Part shown: positions 1-12,690 of the stretch, in pieces
Layout of the letters: every line of letters begins with the position of its first letter
Numbering within the stretch: the first letter of the stretch is position 1
DNA from: Linepithema humile
Lineage: Eukaryota; Arthropoda; Insecta; Hymenoptera; Formicidae
Reading direction: 5' to 3'
DNA: 64,000 bases
NCBI RefSeq assembly: GCF_040581485.1
Contig: NC_090134.1
Span: 13,321,501 to 13,385,500, forward strand
Program-made: the position numbers and the translations under genes
Notes under the pieces: model-generated
The model's database searches: none
Told to the model about the DNA's origin: nothing
The model's input: the letters and a program-made list of their open reading frames with translations, nothing else

Positions 1-731
1 CAATTAACCTACAATGTTCATATGCTATTACATCTTGGACTTTGCGTAAAGAGATGGGGTCCCTTATGGGCTTGGTCGGCCTTTTCTTTTGAAAACTTCA
101 ATGGATTTCTTTCACGTATCGTTCATAGTTCTAAGCACATCGGACAAGAATTGATCAATAATATAATAATTACTCAAGGCATTCAAGTACTGAAAAATAA
201 AGCTACAGAACATGTATTATCACCAGAAAGTATTCAAGTATTCAAGATTGTATTATTGGTCCACCTTATTTAAAAATCGTTCTTAACGAAACTGAAATCA
301 GAAGTGAGTTTTTAACATCTGCGGGTACAGTGGATCAAACGATACAAATCGAAGAGAATGATGTTCTTATTTACGGTCGAGCAAGAATTTTTTCTGAAAT
401 TTATACATCCGAGAGACATACACTTTTAAAGACAAATAGTTACAACGTTGAATTTAAACTAAAAAATGCTGAATCCAAACAATATGGTTCGATTAGATTA
501 TTTTTTACAATGCTGGACAATGTATTTTTCATGTTCCGTCCATTAACGGTAATTCATAAAAATATGTTTCATCATCGAAACACCAAGACAAAAGTAAATC
601 ACATCTTACCGATAAAAGAAGAAAATTATTTTTATAATGTTCAAGTAAAAGATATTGATTATATGTATAAATTAGTAAGGGTGGGAAATTACATATGTAA
701 AACATTACATTCGATGAAAACAATTATATAA
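1..731 (+). pseudogene. 3' end of a Tnp2-type transposase gene, frameshifted
   Basis: The reading frame is already open at the window edge and carries a segment around residues VKRWGPLW and FENFNG...HSSKHIGQ. I recognise this as the DUF4218-like end of Tnp2-family (CACTA/Plavaka-type) transposases of insects. The first frame stops at 271-273. The continuation is in another frame from about 246 to 731, so there is a one-base slip near 238-246, where GTATTCAA is duplicated. The second half has no recognised catalytic motif. A related N-terminal copy lies at 23905-27432; the two are probably separate copies, not one gene. The family call comes from motif memory and was not searched. Confidence 0.6.
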
Positions 732-757
732 ACCATAATGTATAATATTACAATGTA

Positions 758-1458
758 CGAGGGCCATTCAATAAGTAACGAGACAAATTATTATTGCTCA
801 AAAACGGCTGAATTGATCCATATGAAACTTTTAGGACATAAAGTTAGCAACCTTGCGATGACATCTGATCAGCTGTTAAATCATATTTTGTAAACATAAC
901 CTCAAATTTACTCAGTTAACGATGGCGAGTCCGCTCGAGAATTGCACCGTGGAAGAACAACGTGCCGTGATCAGATTTTTAGTCGCGGAAGGTGAGAAAG
1001 GCAGTAAAATCCACGAAAGAATGTTAAAAGTGTACGGAGAAAATTGTTTGAATCGTTCGAACGTTTACAAATGGGTAGAGCAGTTTCAAAGTGGCCGTAC
1101 AAAAATTTCTGACGAGCAACGCAGTGGACGACCGGTCGAAGTTGGGACTTCCTCTCTCGAATCTCGTATTGATGCGTTAATTCGGGACAATAGGCGTATC
1201 ACTGGATTTTACTGCCTTTCTCACTTTCCGCGACTAAAAATCTGATCACGGCACGTTGTTCTTCCACGGTGCAATTCTCGAGCGGACTCGCCATCGTTAA
1301 CTGAGTAAATTTGAGGTTATGTTTACAAAATATGATTTAACAGCTGATCAGATGTCATCGCAAGGTTGCTAACTTTATTTCCTAAAAGTTTCATATGGAT
1401 CAATTCAGCCGTTTTTGAGCAATAATAATTTGTCTCGTTACTTATTGAATGGCCCTCG
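758..1458 (+). mobile_element. fold-back mariner derivative with 255-bp inverted arms
   Basis: The element is flanked by TA at 756-757 and 1459-1460, the target duplication expected of Tc1/mariner. The left arm 758-1012 is repeated almost perfectly in inverted orientation at 1204-1458, around a 191-bp spacer. I noticed one internal mismatch plus one in the former coding part. Both arms are the same 5' end of a mariner: terminal repeat, 5' UTR, start codon and the first codons. The second end is therefore a copied 5' end and not the natural 3' end. Confidence 0.85.
922..1245 (+). pseudogene. mariner transposase N-terminal (helix-turn-helix) fragment
   Basis: This is the N-terminal paired-like DNA-binding half of a mariner transposase. 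Visible landmarks are the first helix region with EQRAVIRFLV and the second helix segment NVYKWVEQFQSGRT, followed by the linker with RSGRP. About 95 residues of mariner sequence end at 1203; the remaining codons to the stop at 1243-1245 are read through the inverted right arm. The whole DDD catalytic domain is absent, so any product could bind terminal repeats but not cut. Confidence 0.85.
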
Positions 1459-1865
1459 TACTTCTTTTTTATTATTTTTTTCTGAATTGCGTTTTTATCC
1501 CAATCCCAATAGATCTATAATAAATAATGCCAATAGCGAAAAATTTTATCTGATTGTATTGATTTTCATGCCATATTTTAAAATGTTAGAAAATTATTTC
1601 TTTGAAAATTTTTATTTTACATCAAAAGCTAAATATATATTTGAAGAGATTCAAATTTTTAAAACAAAATCTGTTGTTAGGATTTAAAAAATAAAAAATT
1701 TTTATCCGCAATTTTATTTAATACATTAGAAATTAAACAAGGCAGCACGTATTAATATATATGATCAATCGATTTAAAATTTTACTCATTTTTTCGTTAT
1801 ATTTTGGTACCGATATAGGGATTAGGAAAAAAAATATTTCGAAAATTATTTTTCGCATCTTCATA
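1459..1865. other. AT-rich sequence, no gene seen
   Basis: An open frame on the plus strand at 1415-1687 begins in the mariner arm and is low-complexity. No splice structure, RNA gene or recognised repeat was seen. Confidence 0.5.
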
Positions 1866-2312
1866 ACGGAAGTCTGGTCAGATCTTAGCGGATTTAATGT
1901 GATCTGACATTATCAGATAAGATCTAACGAGATCTGATTTCATCAGTTAACCAAATATTGCAGGTAAAAATCATTAGATCTGACGAGATCAAAATATGTC
2001 TAGTTTGGTCTGATCAGATTTGGTGAGATCTGATGTGTAATATTTGCTCATACCTCATAATATCTTATGTGACCAAATAATGTCAGATTAGATTGAAAAA
2101 GATCCGATTGGATTTGCGATTTAATATCGAACGGCAACAATGATTAGATTTTGTGAGATCGGACAAAAGTTTAGCATTTCTGGCTGAATCTGAATAGATC
2201 TGTCCATGCAGATCTGACGTGATAAAATTGTATCTGATCAGATTTGACTCTACCTAAATTTCAGATCTTATTTTATCTAATTTTATCAAATCAGACATAG
2301 TCAGATCTCCTC
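1866..2312. repeat. tract saturated with AGATCT/GATCTGA words
   Basis: About 450 bp in which variants of the palindromic word AGATCT (AGATCTGA, GATCTGAC, CAGATCTT, GAGATCTGAT) recur every 15-30 bp in both orientations without a fixed period. The spacing is irregular, so this is not a simple tandem repeat. Downstream sequence to 2640 is AT-rich without features. Confidence 0.6.
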
Positions 2313-2640
2313 CATTTTTTCCCGGGAAGCAACAAGCCAAATGACCGCAAGGTATAAAAGCATGTGTACGCTCGTTTACAAGACACACAGTACATATGTC
2401 TTTTGTACATTCTTCTTTTGATGCAGTTTAATATCATCCTTCAGTTTCTAATCCAAAGAATAAATATGATTTACTTAATTTAAATATAAATGTTCATCTT
2501 CCAGTACTTTCTATATATTTTATTTTTATTAGAAAAAGAAAATGTTAATATTAAGTATATGAATATTTGTCGAAGTTAACAAATCTTATTTTATTTTAAT
2601 TCTGCATTAGTAGAATGTTGTGAAATAATTACCTTGCTGC

Positions 2641-4144
2641 TGTTACGTCCTAACCTGGAGGGAAAAGGGCGTAATCAGGTATACGGACGGACGCAACAAT
2701 AAAAGTATGAATTTGTGGTGTTTGCTCGCTGGTCGGTATGAGAGGAGGCGACCGCGCGAGCCGAACGATTTCCCTTGGCTGAGAACAGGTCAACGATCGT
2801 AAGGATCGATATTACGCTGTTAAAGGCCTCAACCAATCGTTCGTGGTTCCCTTTTCTGGTCAAGAGAATTAACTCCTTTTACCAAGGGCGGAACCTCGTG
2901 CAATTTTCAAAAGGAGAGGTGTTTGAGAGAGAGAGAGAGAGGTGATTGTGAAAATTAGACTTACTACTTGGATGTCTTCGAAATGTATTTAGATCTCCAA
3001 TTCTAAAGTCCAGGTGTAGTCGGCCTTGAGGTGTACTTGATCCTCCTGGGGTCAGTTAGTGGTATCCGCACTGGGTCGATCGGAGATTGATTGCAGCTGA
3101 GGGGGATGAGAGTGAAGGGCCACGGCCGATGAGCGTTATATCCTTCGCGCCGGGAAAACTGATCGGAGGCGTTGCACAGATCCTCGTATTCGTAGTCAAA
3201 ATAATTTCTTTGAACACCGATGTATTCTGAATTGTCTTCCGTAACCGGTCTCGTGTACTGGAGAAGTAATTGGCGCGCACGGTATTTTACTCCCCCACGT
3301 CGCGTCTTAGATTTGGGCATGAAGGATAATGTTGTCAATCCGAAAATTCCAGGCTAAAAGCGTGCGGTGGTCCGCACCACGATTAGCGGGGATACAGAAA
3401 CCAAGTACAACGTGCGGTGGTCCGCACCGGAGCAAATAGTTCTGAGTGCTGATTCAGAGAGATAACTGGGTGGTTGGGTGTTAGGTAGGGTGTAGGTTGT
3501 ACACGAGAAAAGAGATCGAATAGTTTTAACAGACACTTTACTGAATCTATTTTGTTACAAACACTTACAGTCACTTGTAACACACAGTGACTTACAGTCA
3601 CTTTAAAATGTTACGAATTATTTCTAAGTCCCAATATTCAAACTGTTTGGGTAATACTCAAAGTCTCTCTCTACTAACTGGCTGACTCTCTAACTAAAAA
3701 CTCCGCTGACTCTCTAACTAAAAACTCTCTGACTCTTGCTGGGTCCCTTCCTTTTATACTCAGATTTTTTGGTTTTGGAAGGGAGGTATTCCTTAAGATT
3801 TTGGATCCTTGAGGAAATCTTAGGGTGGAGGAAAGTAATAAAGATAGATTTTCAATAGGAAATCGAACTTAAGGATAGGCGGGAATAAGGCGAGGTACCT
3901 GGTGGTAGTATTTAGTGTAGACGCTATAAAATTTTATCGGTGCGGACGTGATCATCGCCGGAAACTCAAAGGACAATTTATCTTATCGGAAATTTCGATA
4001 TGTGTCTGAAATAATCTTAGTGAGTTTTATGGTTTTATTTTTATTTGTAAAGGCCAAATTTCCATTAGGGATCTCTTTGAGTTTTACCGACTGATCGTGA
4101 GAAAGTTGCGCAAAGAAGAACCGTGTAGGATGTAGGACGTAACA
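2641..4144 (-). mobile_element. solo LTR, 1504 bp, target duplication CTGC
   Basis: It starts TGTTACGTCC and ends GGACGTAACA, the canonical TG...CA with an extended inverted terminus. It is flanked by CTGC at 2637-2640 and 4145-4148. The same TGTTACGTCC start is used by the LTRs of the large element at 37075-52007, so the two families are related. A TATA box on the minus strand (3750-3759) sets the orientation. A (GA)n tract lies near 2925-2941 and short repeats with CTGACTCTCTAACTAAAAACT lie near 3680-3735. No internal region is present, so it is a recombination product. Small open frames inside it are treated as non-coding. Confidence 0.85.
3750..3759 (-). promoter_or_regulatory. TATA box of the solo LTR
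   Basis: The minus strand reads GTATAAAAGG about 390 bp from the U3 start at 4144. It is followed downstream by repeated AGAGAGTCAG motifs. The large element's LTRs have GTATAAAAA in a comparable position. Confidence 0.55.
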
Positions 4145-4383
4145 CTGCAATTAAATTAAATTCTTATTCTGCGACGTTTCTTTGATGATTCTTTTGATGA
4201 TATTTTTATTTCTTCCTTTGATACTTTATCTATCCTTTGTAAAATCACCTTTAATTTTGGTAATTTTAAGATATCTTGTTTTTGTGTTCTCTATTAAAGT
4301 TTTCTGTTAACAAATATGATACAATAGTAATATATTTATTATAATATAATATGATAGCGATATATATTTTTTTTTAATATAAA

Positions 4384-4435
4384 ATCCTGCATAGAAAAAT
4401 TTGGATATATATATCCAAATTTTTCTATGTAGGAT
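4384..4435. repeat. 52-bp near-perfect palindrome
   Basis: The sequence between ATCCTGCATAG and CTATGTAGGAT folds on itself through a TATATATA centre with one G/T mismatch. It may be a tiny hairpin element or an incidental cruciform. It lies in AT-rich sequence with no gene. Confidence 0.6.
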
Positions 4436-7400
4436 CTGAAATTTGTATTACTGTAATTGCAAAATTTATTTTTAATATAAACAAATATATACATCTTAGA
4501 TGTACAAAAAAGATTGTATTATAATTTGTGTTTGTAAGGGAATATAAATAATGATATGTTTAATATGAATATATATACAATAACTTATTATATATCCGTT
4601 ATCAATTTTGATGTATAAAAACATTAATTTTATAAAATCAATAACAGTCAAATACTAAATCCAAAAGAAAAACAAAATTGTTATCCAGTAGAATTGTTAT
4701 AAATTTATATAATATATGTTATGTTATTCAGTTGTAAAAGTAATAAAAACAAATTTAATGGTGTATATTATTTCATTTTATTCAAACCATTGTATTTCAC
4801 TTTTTTTTAAAGTATGATGCTTGCAAATGTAATATTAAAATTTACATGTTTACCTTTATCAGTGTTTAACACATTTTGTCTTCTTTTGTGATATTTTATA
4901 CGTGAATGATTCATTTCCTCATAATTTAATGTTTGTAATGGTGTTTTCCTTTTTGTATTAATTTTTGTGTCATCTTCTATATTATGCAGTGTATTTGATT
5001 TTGTTTCTAAATACACATGATCATATTCTTCATCAAATGTTGAATCAGGTATGTTATCTTTTGTAAAAATATAATTTTTATATTAAATTTAAATATATAT
5101 CCATACAATCAAGATATTTAACATTTTTATTTCATATATATTAAATATTTTAAGAATATAATATCTTTACAAGATAAAGTTTTTTTTTGTATATATTTAT
5201 TTAATGAATTTAAGTCAGAGGGTAGTACTTTTCCACTTTGTGAAAGCTTCAAATATCAAATTTTATTCATTACTAATAATAGACATACCATTAGAAAGTA
5301 ATTTATCCTTCATCATATTTTCATATTTGTCGTTGAAGAAACGTAAAAAATTGTTGAGATCCAACCTAAAAAGAATAAAAAAATACTTTTACTATGTATT
5401 ACATATGTAGAAATAAAAAAGAAACATATAAAAATATTAAATTTACAATATAAATGCAGGATGCCGAAAATGGAAATTAATATCTTTATTTCATGTTCAG
5501 TCGCAAATGAATCATTATTAGTCGTTTTTAATGAAAATTATTTGAAAAAAATTGAAAATATTGATATTCATTTTTAAATAATCTTTACGAAAAATCAATC
5601 TAAAAGTAATCTTATAAATAGAATCACACATTTATCTGTTCTTTTAGATACATCAATTTTTCTTGTAATTATCTGATGTAAAAAAATGTAAGATTACGTA
5701 AATTGTTATTTTTTAAATAGCTGTTTTTTTCAAAGCTTTTATTTAAAAAATGATAAGAATTAATAGATATAAATAGTACACAATAGGTTTTCAAAAATAT
5801 ACTGCTTATATACAAAAAAGTAATTGAAAAAATTACAATAAATTAAATTTTTTATAAATAAAGCTATTCTGTGTGCTTTTATAAGTCGACTTTCTTCTCA
5901 TTTAAAAAATCTATATTATATCGATTCTCAAAAGTCTCGAATCTCGATGCGGATTATTTTTTGTTGTCAAGTCAATTTCATATCTGACAGCTCTTGATTA
6001 TCGCGTCAATTTATGAATTGTTAAAATTAAAGTCTGTTTTAGTCTTTGCATAATACATTATATAATGTATAATCAATTCGCTATTAATGTGTTATGCAAA
6101 GATTAAAAATTGCGAAAGAAAACGTCGATGAAAGATTATGTGTTATAGAATTTTATATAAACTAACCTGCCTGTTGCAAAATAGTTTTGCATTTTCAATA
6201 TTTTATTATCTCGGTTTCTGTTTTTAATAGTTGTATAATGCCCAGTAGTTTCGGTTGTTTTTAAACGTTTCAGTTTTATTTCTTTGTCAGTTATTAATAT
6301 TTGCAGATTATCTGTAAGCATATTATTTTTTCAAAGTTTACTTTATATATAAAATGGAAAAAAATATTAATGAGAATATTACCTAAGAAACTCCAGACGT
6401 TTTCATGAAATTTACTGAATTTTCTTCCTGCTATGTTATGGAAAGTTTCTGTTATATTATTTGTCCTTACAGGACAATCATAAACGCTGATTTTTTGTGG
6501 TAACCAAGTTTTGCGTACATATGTTAAAAAATCATTAACAGCAGGATATTCATGAGAAATTTGATTGACTTCAAATTGTATAAAGGAAAGTGCTTCCTCA
6601 AAACAATCAGAAGGAACCAATGCCATACTCATAGTCATTGATAAAATGTTTCTTGGTGCATCCATTAAGCCTAATCGCCGCCAATGACGCAAAAGTGCCT
6701 GTAAGTGAATATTTATGTATTATTAATAACTGGTTTATGTAAATAATATAGAATAAACATAAAAAATAAATTATGTAAAATTATAATGCACACTTGATTA
6801 TAGTGAAACCAACACCCATGTGCTGCTGCTGCTGGAAATTGTTCATTTATCACTTTCATGCTGTCTCATAGTCGCTCATTATAAATTTTACATTATGTTG
6901 AAGCATTGGCACTAACTCTAGAATTTTGTTCCAAATAGCTCTGTACATATTACTAGAACGATTTTCACACAGGATAAAGATCATAGCAATACTCTGCAAA
7001 ATAAACAAATTACAGTATTTTTATTATAATTAAACAATGAATAAGAGTATGAGATAAAGCATCAATTGATATTGTTCAAATCATGATTTTATTGTTTTTT
7101 AAAGAAAAAACATATTTAAAAGGCTTATAGATTTATTATAAAGAATAAGAGGAATCATATACTTTTGTATAATTTATAACTTCATAATATACATATAAAA
7201 TAAATATTAAATTATATTTTTTAAACTTGACATTTTTTATGTCTATATTATAAAAGAATGAAATTAGTATTTGTTAATAAAATAAATTAACTTATATTAC
7301 AACTTTTTCATACTATCTTTTTTTATGATTTATTGAGTAATATTATTCATATGCAATATTTTAACTAGTGATAATTCATGTTATAATATATTTTTATTAC

Positions 7401-7538
7401 TTACTACATTCATATATCGAGTATGTAGTGTATACATTTGATTTATTAATGGTACACGTGGAACAATCTGCAAAGTTAACATTATTTAAATGTATTACTT
7501 TTAACCTCTTAAATAGTAGACTCGTGTGTATTAATAAT

Positions 7539-7808
7539 GATACTCGGTGTAAACTGTGAGGATGACGAGTCAGTAGTTGGATATTCTTTTGTAATAATTA
7601 ATTTGTTAAAACTTTATGATTATCCATACATGACTTTTATATACAACTAATTTTATTGCATTGATAATGGTCGCGTACTTGACCGAAACATCTACAGTTT
7701 TTAACATCAAAAATTTAATAAATGAACATTAAGAGTTTTAACAAATTAATTATTACAAAAGAACATCCAATTCTGTTCGTCATCCTCACAGTTTATACCG
7801 AGTATCGT
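7539..7808. mobile_element. intronic hairpin element (MITE-like)
   Basis: Arms at about 7539-7616 and 7731-7808 are inverted copies of each other and share GTGAGGATGACGA and a long ATTAATTTGTTAAAACT segment. The element lies wholly inside the intron between exons 7405-7467 and 7912-8170 of the MULE-like gene. No coding capacity. Confidence 0.6.
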
Positions 7809-7821
7809 TATATATTATTTT

Positions 7822-7826
7822 TATTG

Positions 7827-7866
<40 letters not shown>
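7822..7866. repeat. (TATACA)n microsatellite
   Basis: About seven copies of a hexamer TACATA in the same intron, ending 45 bp from the exon boundary at 7912. Confidence 0.85.
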
Positions 7867-8170
7867 TAGAAACAATATACTGTGTGTGTATTATAAGATA
7901 TACAAACTTACATTAAATGTGCCATAGACATAAAGTTCTGTTGATTTTTGTAATTCTTGCAATAGCTCATTACTTGTAAATATTAATGCTTTTTTTCCAT
8001 CGCTGCAAGTTACATTTCTTTTGTAAAATTTTTCAAGAGGTTGGTAAGTTGATAAATTTGTAGCAGGAGTCTCCATATCTTTTGGTAAAGTTGGGCGAAG
8101 TTTGATTCTTTCACGGTACAATGTAGTTTTCAATGTTGCATATGATAACGTTGTGGCTGCTTCAGGATAT

Positions 8171-9181
8171 CTATATTACAAACAAATATCTGTATTACAA
8201 CAAATATAAGTTACAAGCAACAATAATAAATTCTTATATTAATTACAGAATTAAAATTGATATCTCAAGAAAGAGTGTATGTAATATCTATGATTCATGT
8301 TTTAACAAATCTATGATTCATATTTAAAGTCAAATGAAAGCGTACAAAATTCAGAAATAAATTGAACAAGTAGGTAGTATAGACATTATATGATATGTAC
8401 AATATTTCTTCAAATGTTCTCTAATTTGTTCTCATTAACTAGTATTTGTGAGAAATGATCTTATTTAGAGCAAAATTATTTGTAAACAAATTATTCGTTT
8501 TTCTGCAAAAAATTCGTATATTTGATCCTTAATTTTATTTAATTTTGTTTAACTTCTTTGTAGAATATACACATATATTTATATAAAACATAAAATGTCA
8601 TTATTTAATCGTACTAAATTTACCAAAAAAAGAAACAATAGCAGAAAACATTGCACAAATAACAATCAATAAAATCATTATATTAATCAATTCTTAAAAA
8701 CTTCTGTTTCCTACTTTAATATGTAAATAAAAACTGTCAATCTCCATGACTATTCAATAAAACAATAAAAAATGAATATTATAATCATCTTTGTAGTATT
8801 TATAATATTAATGTAATGAAATTAAAAAATTTACATTAGAAATCAACAAATAAATCATTTATACTATATATTTTATAAAAATATTTTAAATTGTAAGAAG
8901 CCAATAGAAAATAGATATACTGTATTTAAAACTTTAAGCTCATAAAAATATGTTGAGCATTTGAAAAAAAAACTTAGGTTTGTTAAAACATGAATTGAAT
9001 GAAAGTAACCATACATAGGGTGTTCGTCCAATTATTTGGACAAATATCTCATAACTGATTGAAGTAACGAAAATAAAGGAAATATGGTTTTTAGTCCCCA
9101 ATAAAATGTACATAAAATTTTTTTTAACTTGTGACCTTTTTGAGTTTTAAAGGTCACCATTGTTTTTTTAAGTTGAATCAT
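8171..9181. other. AT-rich sequence, no gene seen
   Basis: Upstream of the first recognisable MULE-like exon. I looked for a FLYWCH-type exon on the minus strand and did not find one. Confidence 0.4.
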
Positions 9182-9700
9182 CATAATTTTCTTATATAAA
9201 TCGATTTCTCATCACATTCTGTATAAAAAGTTATAACGGTATAATAGAAAAAAAACATAGTTTACAAGACATTTTATATCTTAGTTTGATCTATTTTGTC
9301 ATAAAATACAAAATATCTAAAAAAAACATTTAATTTTCGAGAAGCTTAATACTTTTATGCACTAAATAATGAGACAAATCAATTGGTGCAAAAAATACAG
9401 TTGCTTTAAAAAAAATATGTAATTTGCAACATGCAGTTGCATACTTTTTTTAAAAACTGTTTCTTTTTACACAATTAATTGATTCCTCATTATTCTGTGC
9501 ATAAAGGTATTAAGATAAGATTACCGAAAATTAAATATTTTTCGAGATATTTTATATTTTATAAAAAATATGTCAAACTAAGATATAAAATATCTCGTAA
9601 ATTATTCATTTTTTGTTCATTACAACCGCATTCTTATAATTTTTTACACAGAATGTGATAAATGGATTTATATAAAAAAAATTAATTTATATAAAAAAAA
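9182..9700. mobile_element. imperfect 0.5-kb palindrome, same family as 55245-56121
   Basis: Sequence 9185-9430 is repeated in inverted form at about 9440-9700. Landmarks are TCACATTCTGT, ATTTTATATCTTAGTTTGA and the central tract around ATTTGCAACATGCAGTTGCA. The core shares words with the larger palindrome at 55245-56121 (a segment with ATCAATTG next to a run of A, and TAAGATTACCGAAAA). No coding capacity; probably a non-autonomous DNA element. Confidence 0.6.
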
Positions 9701-9725
9701 TTGGTGGTTTAATTTAAAAAAACAA

Positions 9726-10088
<363 letters not shown>

Positions 10089-10479
10089 CCTTGTAAAGAA
10101 TACACAAATAAAATTATAAAACACATGCGAATAAGAGTTAAGTTTTGTATCCTAATTATAAATTCAATCAAATTAAAATGTTAAGTCTTTAGTAAATTAA
10201 ACTTTTGTTTTTTTTCATTTAACCACACCCTCCTCGTTCGTCACTCCCTCACCCCCCTCTCAAATTGCGCACAAAGGTTCCGTCCCGGGTAAAAGGGATT
10301 CAATTCCTTGACCCAAAAAGGGAACTACGAGCGGTTGACCTGTCGACGGAGTAAAAACGACTCTTTCAGTCGCTGACCCGTCGCAAATTCTAAACGTGCC
10401 GCTCGGCTCGTGCGGTCAGGCCCGTTTACGTTGATCGCCAAGCCCAACGAAAAAATTCTACATCTATCAGGACGTAACA
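10089..10479 (+). mobile_element. LTR fragment (U5 end) of the large element's family
   Basis: This is the reverse complement, with scattered differences, of the first roughly 400 bp of the LTR at 37075-38836. Shared landmarks include TCTATCAGGACGTAACA at the end, CGGCTCGTGCGGTCA and the block near CAATTCCTTGACCC. The copy is oriented plus and ends at 10479. No primer-binding site follows, so it is a truncated LTR and not an element start. Confidence 0.8.
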
Positions 10480-11703
10480 ATAAATAAAAGATTTTAATAA
10501 AAGAATTTTAATTAATAGTTAAGTAGACATATTTGTGTGTGGGTGTGTGTCTGGGTAACCGAACGCCCTAGTGGAGGCGCGCTGGAATGACTGGTTTTTA
10601 TTGTGTGCCGACGAATAAACGCACTAAGGGAGGCGCGCAAACGTTTGCACTATCTCTTTAACTATTAATTAATTATAAATAATGTTATTGTTAAATATAG
10701 AATGTAGTAAACAATGATCTGACTAATAATGCCTTTTTAATTTATTATGCTCTATTGTATTGTTTCCTTAATAGTAGTAGCGCGTATGTGTCAGCGCATT
10801 TATGTAATTGTTTAAACAATTTAATGATATAAGTTTAGTTTATTAAATAAAAGATAATCACAGTCCACTTGTTATTTATGTGTAAAAAGTTGCGAATAAA
10901 TATATATAATTGCTCGTAGTTTGCGTGTTAACTCAAATTGTTCATTAAATAAATAATATAATCTTGTATAGTTATTGAATTTAAGTTTAGTTGTGATAGC
11001 GAAATAATTGTTTAAGCACCGTTAATTGTTATTGTTATAATTGATTGCGTCACTTTTTATAATAAATGTGATGATAATAATAATATGGTTAATAATTATT
11101 ATTTAATCCACTTACCTTTGTTGCAGTAACGTGTCCTATTACTGTTGAAGAAGTCCTGGTTGATCCAATTGTTAAGTTGTCGTCTGTGTCGTCTATTATT
11201 GAATGTTGTCAATTGTTGCTGAATGTTGATGGAAGATTGTTCGTGTAAATATTGTAAGAAAAAGAATGAAAAGTTGCACTAAATAACTATAATTGTTCAT
11301 TGAACACTAAGAAATAATACTGGAATTGACATTGGATCTAATACAATAATTAAATAAACGTTAGTATAACTAATTGTAGCGCATGACTGGTTCGGACCGA
11401 CTGAAGTATATGGCAGAATGTACTGAGTTGACTGCGCGTGGTGTGAACTGAAACTGTGTAAAGGCTGAGGGCCGACTGAGGTTGAGACACTGTGGTTGAA
11501 ATCTGACTGAGGTGTTGCGCGAGATGGACTGAGGTACCGGGCTGGCTGGGAGCCGCCTTATATACCCGTAGTTGCTATCCCCACTACTCGGACATGCGAG
11601 GTGGAGACAGACATCGTACGATCGATCACGCGATGTTTACATTCTTTTCTTTAGTGACCTTTATGTAACTACTGCGCAGTATTTTTATTTACGTCGCGTT
11701 ACA
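10480..11703 (-). mobile_element. probable LTR remnant, minus orientation
   Basis: On the minus strand the segment begins TGTAACGCGACG at 11703, has a TATA-like GGTATATAAGG near 11560-11570 and then several CTCAGTC words, which resemble the arthropod initiator TCAGT. This layout matches the other LTRs in the window. I could not define the other terminus or a target duplication. It could instead be an unrelated promoter-like repeat. Confidence 0.35.
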
Positions 11704-12690
11704 GGTCGTTTCAAGTATCTATAAAGCGCTTCAAAAGTATATAAGTATAAAATTAGTTAATATGACAATAGTTAACAATTTTTATAGTATCATACAATTC
11801 GTATTGTTGCTATTATTTAACTTATTCTAAAGGTAGAGATATTTATTATATTAATATTTACCATATGTAATTTACTTTAAATAACGAATTAATCAATAAA
11901 TGAATTAAAAATTAATACAAATAATTGTTTAAATTTTCCGTATATACTGTTATGGTTTTTAGAGAGTCTACGTATGGAGGCGTCAAGTGAAGGTGCCATA
12001 CGTAACACAACTATTAGATGATTAAATGTTAATCGAATAAGATGTAGAAAATTAAACTCGTAAAGAGATTGAAGCACTTGATGATCAATCGACAGATATA
12101 TTTTGTGAATCTTTAATAGATAATTACTATCTACACTGTAGATTCCACAGATATGAACTTAACAAAGTTGAGTGAAAGATTACGCTGAATAAAATGTTTC
12201 TTGTATTGAATAATAACTGTGTTGTTTAATAATAACTATATTAAAAGTAATATTTTATTAGTTTTATATCGAAACATGTAAAATAATAAGATTGTTAATT
12301 GAATAAAAATTATATTCAGTAAATTATAAAAAGAAATTAAAAGTGCAAATTTTTAATAAAAGACACAATTGTAAATTAAATTAATTTAATTTTACATAAT
12401 ATTATAATACATATTTAATATAATAATATAATGAATAAATATTTGCTAAATTGAATAAAAAAAAGTATAATAGGCAGAAATCAAACCTGGGTCGACGACG
12501 TGATAGTTTGGGGCTTAGTGCGCGAACTACGCGCTTTTCTTGACAATCGATCTAACGCGATTGGTATATAAGGAACTCTATAAACTTTAAACCGGTTTTT
12601 CTCGAAAACGACTGAGCGTTGCGCCCTATCCCTTTGCTCAAGTACTCTTCTAGTAGAGTACTATAACATTTATAAATTTTTTCAAAATCG
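11704..12690. other. AT-rich; weak tRNA-like segment near 12480-12545
   Basis: Mostly AT-rich with no gene. On the minus strand near 12490 the words CCCAGGTTTGATTTC resemble a degenerate B box, so a decayed SINE head is possible, but no A box or cloverleaf was convincing. Confidence 0.3.

Larger units (their letters stand above)
4807..8170 (-). pseudogene. MULE-transposase-like gene, seven visible exons, catalytic sequence damaged
   Basis: Seven blocks on the minus strand join in frame through good splice sites: 7912-8170, 7405-7467, 6794-6993, 6383-6698, 6167-6311, 5289-5365 and 4807-5057. Most donors are GTAAGT, GTAATA, GTTAGT or GTATGT. The protein has the layout of a Mutator-like (MULE) transposase domain: a YGTF segment, then SDYETA, then HGCWFHYNQ, then RTNNITETFHN. 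The first catalytic position of the family, normally Asp before GTF, is Tyr. Exon 6794-6993 has a one-base deletion just after DYETA that must be bridged to reach the HYNQ motif. The 5' exons, where a FLYWCH zinc finger often sits, were not found. It may be a decaying domesticated gene or a dead element. Confidence 0.65.
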
